Source: JAGTRP01 sp035255045 (GTDB lineage Bacteria > Pseudomonadota > Gammaproteobacteria > Burkholderiales > Rhodocyclaceae). From it: a stretch of DNA of 64,000 nucleotides. The notes under the pieces are model-generated. The model ran no database searches, was not told where the DNA came from, and saw nothing but the letters and a program-made list of their open reading frames with translations. Both the position numbers and the translations under genes were made by a program. The DNA lies in contig DATFAA010000019.1 in the NCBI GenBank assembly GCA_035255045.1, positions 25,392 to 89,391 on the forward strand. Reading direction: 5' to 3'. Of this stretch, positions 17,408-25,860 are shown piece by piece (the stretch's first letter is position 1; the number at the start of each line of letters is the position of its first letter).

Positions 17408-18565
17408 CTACAGCCGCCGCAGGCGCTCGCCGGCGGCGGCCAGGGTCTCTTCCTTCTTGGCGAAGCAGAAGCGCACCACCCGGTCGTCCCGGCCATCCGC
17501 GTAGAAGGCCGACACCGGGATCACCGCCACCCCCACTTCCCGGGTCATCCACTCGGCGAATTCCCGGTCCGGCTTGTCGGAAATGCGGCCGTAGCGGGCG
17601 AGCTGGAAATAGGTGCCGCGGCTGGGCAGCAGCTCGAACGGCGTGCCCTCCATCTGGCGCCGGAAGAAATCCCGCTTTTCCTGATAGAAGGCCGCCAGCC
17701 CCAGGTGGCGGGAGGCGTCCTGCATGTACTCCGCCAGTCCCAGCTGGGACGGGGTGTGCACCGTGAACACGTTGAACTGGTGCACCTTGCGGAACTCGGC
17801 CATGAGATCCCGGGGCCCCACCACGTAGCCGATCTTCCAGCCGGTGATGTGGTAGGTCTTGCCGAAACTGGAGACGACCAGGGTGCGCCCCCGCAGCTCC
17901 GGATGGCCGGCCAGGCTCTGGTGCTGCTCGCCGTCGTAGAGGATGTGCTCGTACACCTCGTCGGAGAGGACGACGATGCCGGTGCCCCGGACCAGGGCCG
18001 CCAGCCGGTCGAGGTCGGCAGCGGTGAGGAGGCTGCCGGTGGGGTTGTGGGGCGAGTTCACGATCACCATGCGGGTCTTCGGCGTCACCAGCCGGGCCAC
18101 CTCGTCCCAGTCCGGAGCGTAGTCCGGGAAATGGAGCTGGGCGGGGACGGCGATGCCGCCCACGGTTTCGATGGCCGGGACATAGGAGTCATAGACCGGC
18201 TCGAAGACGATGACCTCGTCCCCCGGCCGCACGAAGGCGGCGATGGCGGTGAAGATGGCCTGGGTGGCGCCGGCGGTGACCGTCACCTCCGATTCCACGT
18301 CGAAGCGGGTGCCGTAGAGGGCCTCCACCTTGTCGGCGACGGCCTGGCGCAGCTCCGGCATGCCGGCCATGGGGGCGTACTGGTTGCGTCCGGCCAGCAT
18401 GTGGCGGTGCACGGCGTCGAACAGGGCCGGCTCGGCCTGGAAGTCCGGGAAGCCCTGGCTGAGGTTGATCGCCCCGCACTCGGCCGCCATCCGGGACATG
18501 ACGGTGAAGATGGTGGTGCCCAGGTTGGGAAAGCGCGAATCGACGGCAAACGGGGTGGCGAGCAT
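17408..18565 (-). CDS. PLP-dependent aminotransferase (methionine aminotransferase-like, class I)
   Basis: A 385-residue fold-type I aminotransferase, closest in motif layout to YbdL/kynurenine-type aminotransferases that act on methionine and other large amino acids. Visible are the NSPHNPTG substrate/PLP block, SDEVYEH, the Schiff-base lysine K236 in SSFGKTYHITGWK and the C-terminal VRFCFAKKEE arginine region. ATG 18565 is preceded by GGAACGACCCC. A second in-frame ATG at 18601 would add 12 residues. Its possible link to methionine salvage genes near 31 kb is context only. Confidence 0.88.
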   Translation of the reverse strand: MLATPFAVDSRFPNLGTTIFTVMSRMAAECGAINLSQGFPDFQAEPALFDAVHRHMLAGRNQYAPMAGMPELRQAVADKVEALYGTRFDVESEVTVTAGATQAIFTAIAAFVRPGDEVIVFEPVYDSYVPAIETVGGIAVPAQLHFPDYAPDWDEVARLVTPKTRMVIVNSPHNPTGSLLTAADLDRLAALVRGTGIVVLSDEVYEHILYDGEQHQSLAGHPELRGRTLVVSSFGKTYHITGWKIGYVVGPRDLMAEFRKVHQFNVFTVHTPSQLGLAEYMQDASRHLGLAAFYQEKRDFFRRQMEGTPFELLPSRGTYFQLARYGRISDKPDREFAEWMTREVGVAVIPVSAFYADGRDDRVVRFCFAKKEETLAAAGERLRRL

Positions 18566-18972
18566 GGGGTCGTTCCATGGAACTGTGGAGCGGGCAATCA
18601 TGCCGGCGGGAGCGGCCGGGTGCAAGGCGGGAAAACACGGGGCCCCGGGGTGCGAAGGATGCCCGTCATCGAGCCTGGCCCCTGGCGGCAACCATTCCTG
18701 CCGACAGGAATAGCGGCTGCGGCTTTCCAAGAAACGGGACGGCTTTCGCCCGACCGGGAAACCCCGGCCGAGTGCCTCAGCCCTTGCGGGCATTGGGCTC
18801 CCGGGCTGCGGGCGGCCCCCCGCCCGCCATCGGCCGATTTCTTGCTTGGCATACGCTCGAAGCGCAGAGCGCCAACCGGCGCCAACGTCCGGGAATTAGC
18901 CGCGGGCCGGCGACCATGGAATTGCCCGGACTTTCCGCAACCCTGTCCGCATCACCCTGAGAAACACCTGCA
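18566..18972. other. Divergent intergenic region (407 bp)
   Basis: This region separates the leftward aminotransferase gene from the rightward Crp/Fnr-family regulator gene. It is GC-rich with several short G/C runs. Codon-like frames across it are poor and no RNA, repeat or clear -35/-10 pair was found. It presumably holds both promoters. Confidence 0.5.
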
Positions 18973-19665
18973 ATGCCTGCAACACAGAATCTAGACGTAG
19001 ATGCCTTGCTGGCGCGCCTGCCGCTGTTCAGCAACCTCGAACCCGGCGCCGTTTCGCAGATCGCCTGCGCCACCAGGCAAGTCGAGGCCGGAAAGGGCGA
19101 AGTCATCGTTCACAAGGGGGCCGAATGTACGGGGCTGTATGTCGTCCTGTACGGACAGGTCAAGCTTGCCTTCCCCTCCGCCGGGGGAGGCGAAAAAATC
19201 CTGGAGATAATCGGCCAGGGCCAGACCTTCGGCGAAGCCCTCATGTTCATCGACAAGCTGTACATGCTCTCGGCTCAGGCCTTGACCGACGCCACGCTGC
19301 TCCATATCCCCAAGTCGGCCATCTTCGACGGGCTGAGACACAATCCGGCATTCGGCCGGGCGATGATCGCGGGGATCTCCAGGCGGCTGCACCAGATGGT
19401 CAGCGACGTGGAATCCTATTCCCTCCAGTCGGCGACCCAGCGCGTCATCGGCTATCTCCTGCGCGAAGTGCCGGAAAATGAAACCGGCACGAAAGTGACC
19501 GTCGGCCTGCCCGTCAGCAAGCGCACCGTCGCATCGTGCCTGAACCTTACCCAGGAGCACCTCTCCCGCGTCCTCAACGATCTGTCCAGCCGCGACCTGA
19601 TCGCGGTCGAAGGCCGGAAGATACATATTTCCGACGTCGCCACGCTGCGAGCATATTCAGCCTGA
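18973..19665 (+). CDS. Crp/Fnr family transcriptional regulator
   Basis: A 230-residue cyclic-nucleotide-binding-fold regulator with a C-terminal Crp-type winged helix (recognition region VSKRTVASCLNLTQEHLSRVL near residue 180). It has only scattered cysteines (ACATR, AECTG, ASCLN) and no N-terminal iron-sulfur cysteine cluster, so it is not an FNR oxygen sensor by itself; Dnr/NNR or other Crp-clade sensing is more likely. A matching FNR/Dnr-like site lies 45 nt past its stop, upstream of marR. No strong Shine-Dalgarno precedes the ATG at 18973. Confidence 0.85.
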   Translation: MPATQNLDVDALLARLPLFSNLEPGAVSQIACATRQVEAGKGEVIVHKGAECTGLYVVLYGQVKLAFPSAGGGEKILEIIGQGQTFGEALMFIDKLYMLSAQALTDATLLHIPKSAIFDGLRHNPAFGRAMIAGISRRLHQMVSDVESYSLQSATQRVIGYLLREVPENETGTKVTVGLPVSKRTVASCLNLTQEHLSRVLNDLSSRDLIAVEGRKIHISDVATLRAYSA

Positions 19666-19709
19666 GTCCTGCTCGCCGCCGGAGCCCCGCCCGGCGGTAT
19701 GTCCCAGGC

Positions 19710-19723
19710 TTGATCCGGATCAG
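19710..19723. promoter_or_regulatory. Crp/Fnr-type binding site
   Basis: TTGAT-CCGG-ATCAG matches the TTGAT-N4-ATCAA consensus of FNR/Dnr-type proteins at 9 of 10 positions. It lies between the Crp/Fnr gene and the marR-emrAB promoter, about 130 nt upstream of the marR -35 box, too far for classical class II activation. Role uncertain. Confidence 0.4.
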
Positions 19724-19854
19724 GGTCTCCCGGCACGTGCCGGAAAGCGGGCCCCTGGAAGCAACCCGGGCCGGCCATGCCTTCAACCGGCTGATGGCCA
19801 GGTTCCGGGAGTCGGTCGCCCGTTTCAGAATCTGATTCCAGACCATACCCGGGC

Positions 19855-19882
19855 TTGACCAAATCCGTACCGTAGTTATATT
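19855..19882 (+). promoter_or_regulatory. Sigma-70 promoter of marR-emrAB
   Basis: TTGACC at 19855-19860 and TATATT at 19877-19882 are separated by 16 nt. The palindromic operator begins at the next nucleotide and the GTG start of marR follows at 19914. Confidence 0.65.
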
Positions 19883-19897
19883 GTAAGCAATGCTTAC
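19883..19897. promoter_or_regulatory. MarR-type operator (perfect palindrome)
   Basis: GTAAGCA-A-TGCTTAC is a perfect 7+1+7 palindrome placed between the -10 element and the marR ribosome-binding site (TTGAGGAGCG). It fits autorepression of the operon by its first gene product, with release on ligand binding. Confidence 0.7.
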
Positions 19898-19913
19898 TAT
19901 TTGAGGAGCGGAT

Positions 19914-20351
19914 GTGGCTTCCCAGGACGAAGGTCTCGGTTTCCTGCTGGCGGATGTTTCCCGGCTGATGCGGCAGGCCTTCCAGCGCCGCCTAGAGGGC
20001 AGCGCCCTGACCCTGACCCTGGCCCAGGCCCGGGCGCTGATCTACGTCTCCCGCCACGAGGGACTGCGCCAGGTCGAACTGGCCGACATGCTGGAAATCC
20101 AGCCCATCACCCTGGCCCGGCTCATCGACCATCTGGCGGAACAGGGCCTGGTGGAGCGCCGCCCCGATCCCTCCGACCGGCGGGCCTACCGTCTCCATCT
20201 GACGCCGGACGCCGGCCCGCGCCTGGCGGCCATCCGGGAAGTCACCGCCGGCATCCGGGCCGAGGCGCTGCGGGGCCTGAGCCCGGAAGAGGCGGCCCTG
20301 CTGGCGTCGGCACTGCGCCGCATGCACGACAACCTGGCGCCACCCCAGTAG
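19914..20351 (+). CDS. MarR family transcriptional regulator
   Basis: A 145-residue winged-helix repressor. The core ALTLAQARALIYVSRHEGLR, DMLEIQPITLARLIDHL and the wing VERRPDPSDRRAYRLHLT are characteristic of MarR proteins. The start is GTG at 19914 behind TTGAGGAGCGGAT; the overlapping ATG at 19912 is in another frame. It is first in an operon with emrA and emrB (37 nt gap), controlled by the adjacent palindrome, so it most likely represses this pump until a toxic aromatic or lipophilic ligand binds. Confidence 0.88.
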   Translation: MASQDEGLGFLLADVSRLMRQAFQRRLEGSALTLTLAQARALIYVSRHEGLRQVELADMLEIQPITLARLIDHLAEQGLVERRPDPSDRRAYRLHLTPDAGPRLAAIREVTAGIRAEALRGLSPEEAALLASALRRMHDNLAPPQ

Positions 20352-20387
20352 CCCCCGGCAAGCAGCCATTCCGGAGTATCAGAAGTC

Positions 20388-21464
20388 ATGAATCACCCCA
20401 CCGAAAAGCCCGTCCCTGCCGCCCCCGCCACTGTCCTATCCAGGCGCCGCCTGCAGCGGCTGGTGCTCCTGGTCGCCGTGCCCGCCGTTGCCCTGGCGGC
20501 CATCGGCACTCTCTACCTGAGCGGCGGGCGCTATGTCGAGACCGACGACGCCTACGTCAAGGCCGACATGGTGCCGGTGAGTCCCCAGGTGTCGGGGATG
20601 GTGAAGGAAGTGCTGGTCCGGGACAACCAGACGGTGGCCGCCGGCCAGCCCCTCTTCCGCATCGATCCGGCCACCTTCCAAGTGGCGGTGGCCAAGGCCG
20701 AGGCCAAGCTCGCCCAGGCGCGCACCGACCTCGCCGCCCTCAAGGCCTCCTACCGGGAGAAGCAGGCCGAGATCGCCCTGGCCCGGACCAAGTACGCCTT
20801 CGCCCGGCGGGACCGGGAGCGCCAGGCCGACCTGGTGGCCCGGCATTTCATCTCGGCTTCCCGCTACGACGACGCGGCCCAGAACGCCGACCTCGCCGGC
20901 CAGCAGATTGCCGCCCTGGAGCAGGACCTGAAGCGCATCGCCGAGTCCCTGGGGGGCAGCCTCGATGCGCCGGTGGAGCAGCACCCCGCCTACCTGGCCG
21001 CCCAGTCCGAACTGCAGCAGGCCAGGCTCGACCTGGCGCGCACCGAGGTGCGGGCCTCCCTGCCGGGAACGGTGAGCAACCGCCCCAAGCCGGGGCAGTT
21101 CGTCGCCGCCGGCAACACGGCCATGGCCCTGGTGGCCGGCGACACCCTGTGGGTCGAGGCCAACCTGACCGAGACCGATCTCACCCACGTCCGCCCCGGC
21201 GAAGCGGCCACGGTCCATGTGGACACCTATCCCGACACCGACTGGAAGGGCCGGGTGGAGAGCCTGAGCCCGGCCACCGGCGCCGAGTTCTCGGTGATTC
21301 CCGCCCAGAACGCCACCGGCAACTGGGTCAAGATCACCCAGCGGGTGCCGGTGCGCATCAAGCTCGACCTCGTTCCCGGCCTGCCCCAGCTGCGCTCCGG
21401 CCTCAGCACCGTCGTGAAGATCGACACCGGCCATCGCCGCAGCCTGCTCGGCTTCAGCTTCTGA
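20388..21464 (+). CDS. emrA: EmrA-like membrane fusion protein (HlyD family)
   Basis: A 358-residue periplasmic adaptor of an EmrAB-type multidrug efflux pump. It has an N-terminal cytoplasmic tail, one membrane helix (about 23-46), the VETDDAYVKADMVPVSPQVSG barrel-sandwich start, a coiled-coil hairpin rich in Ala/Arg/Gln (about 105-205) and the second half-lipoyl motif TVSNRPKPGQFVAAG. It sits between marR and emrB with short gaps. No outer membrane TolC-like partner gene is seen nearby. Confidence 0.9.
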   Translation: MNHPTEKPVPAAPATVLSRRRLQRLVLLVAVPAVALAAIGTLYLSGGRYVETDDAYVKADMVPVSPQVSGMVKEVLVRDNQTVAAGQPLFRIDPATFQVAVAKAEAKLAQARTDLAALKASYREKQAEIALARTKYAFARRDRERQADLVARHFISASRYDDAAQNADLAGQQIAALEQDLKRIAESLGGSLDAPVEQHPAYLAAQSELQQARLDLARTEVRASLPGTVSNRPKPGQFVAAGNTAMALVAGDTLWVEANLTETDLTHVRPGEAATVHVDTYPDTDWKGRVESLSPATGAEFSVIPAQNATGNWVKITQRVPVRIKLDLVPGLPQLRSGLSTVVKIDTGHRRSLLGFSF

Positions 21465-21474
21465 GGAGCGGCCC

Positions 21475-23013
21475 ATGGCGGTGAATTTCGGCGCCAGGGC
21501 GGGAGAGGGTTCGCACCGGGGCTTCGTCACCCTCTCGGTCATGCTCGCCACCATCATGCAGGCGCTGGACACCACCATCGCCAACGTCGCCCTGCCCCAC
21601 ATGCAGGGGACCATGGGGGCGACCCAGGACCAGATCGCCTGGGTCCTCACCTCGTACATCGTGGCGGCGGCCATCGTCATGCCCCTCACCGGCTTCCTGG
21701 TGGCCCGCCTCGGCCGCAAGCGGGTCTTCATGTGGTCGGTGGCCGGCTTCACGGTCGCCTCCATGCTCTGCGGCGCCGCCCAGAACCTGCCGGAGATCGT
21801 GCTCTTCCGGCTCCTCCAGGGGGTCTTCGGAGCGAGCCTGGTCCCCCTTTCCCAGTCGGTGCTCCTGGACAGCTATCCCCGGGAGCAGCACGGCTCCGCC
21901 ATGGCCCTGTGGGGCATCGGCGTCATGGTCGGCCCCATCCTGGGGCCGTCCCTGGGGGGCTGGCTCACCGAGTATTACAGCTGGCGCTGGGTGTTCTACA
22001 TCAACCTGCCCTTCGGCCTGCTGGCCTGGTTCGGCCTGGCCGCCTTCGTGCGGGAGACGCCCATCGACCGCTCCCGGCGCTTCGACCTGCTGGGCTTCGC
22101 CTTCCTCAGCATCGGCCTCGGCGCCCTGCAGATGATGCTGGACCGGGGCGAGTCCCTGGACTGGTTCGCCAGCCGGGAGGTGGTGGTCGAGGCCATGCTG
22201 GCCGGCCTCTGCCTCTACCTCTTCATCGCCCACATCTTCACCCACGGGCAGCCCTTCATCGAGCCCGGGCTGTTCAGGGACAGGAATTTCAGCGTCGGCC
22301 TGGTCTTCATCTTCAACATCGGCGTCGTCCTCTTCGCCACCATGGCCCTGCTGCCGCCCTTCATGCAGAACCTCATGGGCTATCCGGTCCTCGACGTCGG
22401 CTTCCTGCTGGTGCCCCGGGGGGTCGGCACCCTCATCGCCATGGTCACCGTCGGCCGCCTGGCGCGCCGGGTCGATCCCCGCCGCATGATCCTGGTCGGC
22501 TTCGTCCTGACCACCTTCTCCCTGTGGGAAATGACCCGCTTCACGCCGGAAATCGGCAGTTGGACCATCATCCGCACCGGCATCATCCAGGGCCTCGGCC
22601 TCGGCCTCACCTACGTGCCCCTGACCACCATCAGCTTCTCGACCCTGGGGGCCCATTACCGCACCGAAGGCACCGCCCTCTTCAACCTCATGCGCAACAT
22701 CGGCAGCAGCATCGGCATCTCGGCGGTGATGACCTACCTGGCCCGGCGCATCCAGGCCAACCACGCGGCCTTCGCCGGCTACATCACGCCCTTCCGGCTA
22801 CCCCTCGGCGCCGGGGCCGGCGGCCCCGATCTCCACTCCGTCCATGGGCTGGCTGCCGTCAATGCCGAAGTCACCCGCCAGGCCGCCACCCTGGCCTACC
22901 TGCAGGACTTCCGGCTGATGATGTTCCTGGCCCTGGCCGCCATCCCCCTGGTCGCCCTGCTGAGGAAGCCGCAGAAGGTGGCGGCCGGCGATGAGCCCCT
23001 GGCCATGGACTGA
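21475..23013 (+). CDS. emrB: EmrB-like DHA2 family multidrug MFS transporter
   Basis: A 512-residue 14-helix proton-driven exporter. The N-terminal motif MQALDTTIANVALPHM carries the Asp of DHA2 transporters; the motif A loop reads GFLVARLGRKRVF and motif C GIGVMVGPILGPSLGGW. The gene follows emrA by 10 nt with GAGGAGCGGCCC before the ATG. The substrate is not predictable from sequence. Confidence 0.9.
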   Translation: MAVNFGARAGEGSHRGFVTLSVMLATIMQALDTTIANVALPHMQGTMGATQDQIAWVLTSYIVAAAIVMPLTGFLVARLGRKRVFMWSVAGFTVASMLCGAAQNLPEIVLFRLLQGVFGASLVPLSQSVLLDSYPREQHGSAMALWGIGVMVGPILGPSLGGWLTEYYSWRWVFYINLPFGLLAWFGLAAFVRETPIDRSRRFDLLGFAFLSIGLGALQMMLDRGESLDWFASREVVVEAMLAGLCLYLFIAHIFTHGQPFIEPGLFRDRNFSVGLVFIFNIGVVLFATMALLPPFMQNLMGYPVLDVGFLLVPRGVGTLIAMVTVGRLARRVDPRRMILVGFVLTTFSLWEMTRFTPEIGSWTIIRTGIIQGLGLGLTYVPLTTISFSTLGAHYRTEGTALFNLMRNIGSSIGISAVMTYLARRIQANHAAFAGYITPFRLPLGAGAGGPDLHSVHGLAAVNAEVTRQAATLAYLQDFRLMMFLALAAIPLVALLRKPQKVAAGDEPLAMD

Positions 23014-23163
23014 GCCCGGGGGCCGGCCGCCCGGCGCCGCGGAATCCCACCGCCTGCCCGGGGTCTTAATTCTTTGGGCGGTCCTCCGCACGGCGGGCCG
23101 GGGTGTGCCATGGCCGCGTGGGGACTGCCCAAGTCGGGAACATCCCATCCCCGGAGCAGCACG

Positions 23164-25245
23164 GTGTCCGCCATTTTTCCCGCCCGGCGCCGTTTTCTCG
23201 CCGGCAACCTCGTCTTCATCGCCTTCCTGGTCGCCCTGGCCCTGTTCAGCGTCTACCAGAGCCGGCTCCATTACCGCCAGCTGAACCAGCTCGCCCTTGA
23301 GAACCTGTCCCTGGTCCTGGCCAACAACCTGGGGGCGATGATCGAGAAGACCGACGTCTCGCTGCGCACCATCGCCCTCGAAATCGGCCACCAGCTGGAC
23401 CGGGAAGGGGCCATGGACCCGGCAGCCGTCAGGCAGATCCTGGCCGAACAGCGGTCGCTGCAGCCGGATCTCCACGCCCTGCGCATCGCCGGCCCGGACG
23501 GGATCATCCGCTATTCCAGCGGCACGGCGCCCCCGGCCGGCGCCAGCGTGGCCGACCGGGATTACTTCCAGCGTCTGCGGGACGACCCGCGAGACGGCCT
23601 GACCGTGGGCGCCCCCTACCTGTCCCGCATGGGCACCTACCGCATCGTCCCCATTGCCCGGCGCCTCGACGGACCGGACGGTTCCTTCGCCGGCGTGGTC
23701 TATGCCGCCATCACCATCGACCACTTCAAAGACCTGCTGTCGAGTCTGGATCCGGGGCCGAACGGCAGCGTCGCCTTGCTGACGGAGGACCGCCGCCTGA
23801 TCGCCCGCGTCCCCTCGCCGAAGGACGGCCAAGCCCTGGAGAAGACCGTCCTGCGGCAGCCGTCCCGGGAGCAGCTGCGGGCCGCGCCCCGGTACGGCAC
23901 CTTCGCCGCCACCAGCCCCTTCGACGGCATATCACGGAACTGCGTCTACCGCCGGGTCTCCGACCTGCCCCTGTACGTGGTGATGGGGCATGCCCGCCGC
24001 GACACCCTTGCGGTCTGGTGGCGCGAGGATGCCATCGTGCTCACCGTCGTCGCGGCCTTCGGGCTGCTGAGCCTGTGGCTGCTGCGCTCGGCCCAGCGGG
24101 CGGCCGGCCTGGGCCAGTTCCGCACCCTGGTGGAGCAGGCGCCCATGGCCATCGCCATGCTCGACCGGGAGATGCGGTACGTGGCGGCCAGCGCCCGCTG
24201 GATGGAAATCTACGGCAGCCATGTGGACCGCCTGATCGGACGGGACCACTACGAGGTCCACCCAGGGCTGCCGACGAGCTGGAAGGAGGTCCACCGGGCG
24301 GCCCTGTCCGGCATCCCCCAGCGGAATCAGGAGGCCTTCTGGCCGGGCGCCGACGGCTCGCGGCACTGGTCGAGCTGGGCGGTCCACCCCTGGCGCGACG
24401 GGCGCGGGCGCATCGGCGGCATCATCATCGTCGCGGAGGACATCACCGAGCGCAAGCTGGCCGAGGAAGAGATCCAGCGCATGAACGCCATGCTGGAACG
24501 CCAGGTGGAGAAGCGCACCTCCGAACTCGCCCAGTCCAACGACGCCCTCCTCCACAGCAACATGGAGCTGCAGCACTTCGCCCATGCCACCGCCCACGAC
24601 CTGCAGACGCCCCTGCGCTCCATCGCCAGCTTCACCCAGCTCCTGCAGCACGCCATGGAGGAGCGGGGCGACGAGCAGGTGCGGGAATGGTCGTCCCTGG
24701 TGGTGGACAACACCCGGCGCCTGCAGGACCTGATCCAGAACCTCCTCGCCTACACCCGGGTGGACGCCCAGGGGCTGCCCTTCGAGACGGTGGACCTGGG
24801 GGCCGTGCTGGACGAGGTGCTGGCCTCCCTGGCGGTACTGATCCAGGAGACCGGCGCCGAAGTGCGCCACGGCCACATTCCGACCCTCCCCGTGGACCGC
24901 TTCCAGATCGCCCAGGTCTTCCAGAACCTGATCGAGAACGGCATCAAGTACAACCACTCGAAGCCGCCCCGGGTCTCGATCACCGCCGACCTGCAGCAGG
25001 ACGAGTGGGTGTTCTCGGTGGCGGACAACGGCATCGGCATCGATCCCAAGCACCACGAGCGCATCTTCGAGATGTTCCGCCGCCTGCACACCTACAGCCA
25101 GGTGGCGGGCTCCGGCATCGGGCTGGCCCTGTGCCGGCGCATCGTCGAGCGCCACGGGGGCCACATCTGGGTCGAATCCCGGCTCGGGGAAGGCAGCACC
25201 TTCTATTTCACCCTGCCGGTCAGGACGGCCGCTCCGGCAGGGTGA
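23164..25245 (+). CDS. Membrane sensor histidine kinase (dCache-PAS-HisKA-HATPase)
   Basis: About 693 residues from GTG 23164, which has GGAG at 23153-23156; an in-frame ATG at 23110 is the alternative. Domains in order: membrane helix (about 9-30), periplasmic double-Cache sensor, second helix near 300, PAS (about 325-435), a short coiled coil, HisKA with phospho-acceptor H478 (ATAHDLQTPLR) and a HATPase_c domain with NLIENGIKYN, DNGIGI and GSGIGLALC. No receiver domain or partner response regulator is adjacent. The C-terminal half closely resembles the kinase on the opposite strand and overlaps its 3' end by 26 nt. Confidence 0.88.
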   Translation: MSAIFPARRRFLAGNLVFIAFLVALALFSVYQSRLHYRQLNQLALENLSLVLANNLGAMIEKTDVSLRTIALEIGHQLDREGAMDPAAVRQILAEQRSLQPDLHALRIAGPDGIIRYSSGTAPPAGASVADRDYFQRLRDDPRDGLTVGAPYLSRMGTYRIVPIARRLDGPDGSFAGVVYAAITIDHFKDLLSSLDPGPNGSVALLTEDRRLIARVPSPKDGQALEKTVLRQPSREQLRAAPRYGTFAATSPFDGISRNCVYRRVSDLPLYVVMGHARRDTLAVWWREDAIVLTVVAAFGLLSLWLLRSAQRAAGLGQFRTLVEQAPMAIAMLDREMRYVAASARWMEIYGSHVDRLIGRDHYEVHPGLPTSWKEVHRAALSGIPQRNQEAFWPGADGSRHWSSWAVHPWRDGRGRIGGIIIVAEDITERKLAEEEIQRMNAMLERQVEKRTSELAQSNDALLHSNMELQHFAHATAHDLQTPLRSIASFTQLLQHAMEERGDEQVREWSSLVVDNTRRLQDLIQNLLAYTRVDAQGLPFETVDLGAVLDEVLASLAVLIQETGAEVRHGHIPTLPVDRFQIAQVFQNLIENGIKYNHSKPPRVSITADLQQDEWVFSVADNGIGIDPKHHERIFEMFRRLHTYSQVAGSGIGLALCRRIVERHGGHIWVESRLGEGSTFYFTLPVRTAAPAG

Positions 25246-25860
25246 AGTAGAAGACGCTTCCCCGCCCCGGCTCCGACTCGACCCAGATGCGCCCGCCATG
25301 GCGCTCGACGATGCGCTGGCAGATGGCGAGGCCGATGCCGGTGCCGGGCACGTCGGTATAGGTGTGCAGGCGCCGGAAGATTTCGAAGATGCGCTCGTGG
25401 TGCTTGGGGTCGATGCCGATGCCGTTGTCCGCCACCGAGAACACCCACTCCCCTTCCCGGTGCTCGCCACCGACCGTAACCCGGGGGGGCGTCGAGCGGT
25501 TGTACTTGATGCCGTTCTCGATCAGGTTCTGGAGCAGCTGGGCCATCTCGGTGCGGTCCACCGGCAGGGTGGGCAGGTCGCCGCGGCCGACTTCGGCGCC
25601 TGCCTCCCCGATGGGGGCCGCCAGGGAGGCGATCACCTGGTCGCAGACCTCCCCCAGGTCGGTGGCCTCGAAGGGCCGGGCCTGGGCCTCCAGGCGGGAA
25701 TAGGCGAGGAGTTCCCGGATCAGGTTCTGCAGGCGCCGGGCATTGTCCACCACCAGGGTCAGCCACTCGTCGGCCCGGGGATCGAGGCAGTCCCGCATCT
25801 CCCGCTGCAGGAGCTGGGCGAAGCTGGCGATGGAGCGCAGGGGCGTCTGCAGGTCGTGGG
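24594..25860. repeat. Imperfect long inverted repeat formed by paralogous kinase genes
   Basis: The catalytic halves of the two convergent histidine kinase genes are near mirror images. For example, 24594-24649 matches the reverse complement of 25805-25860 over 56 nt with one mismatch (24635 region), spanning the H-box. Similarity continues through the ATP-binding domain to the shared 3' ends, consistent with an inverted duplication of a kinase module. Confidence 0.75.
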
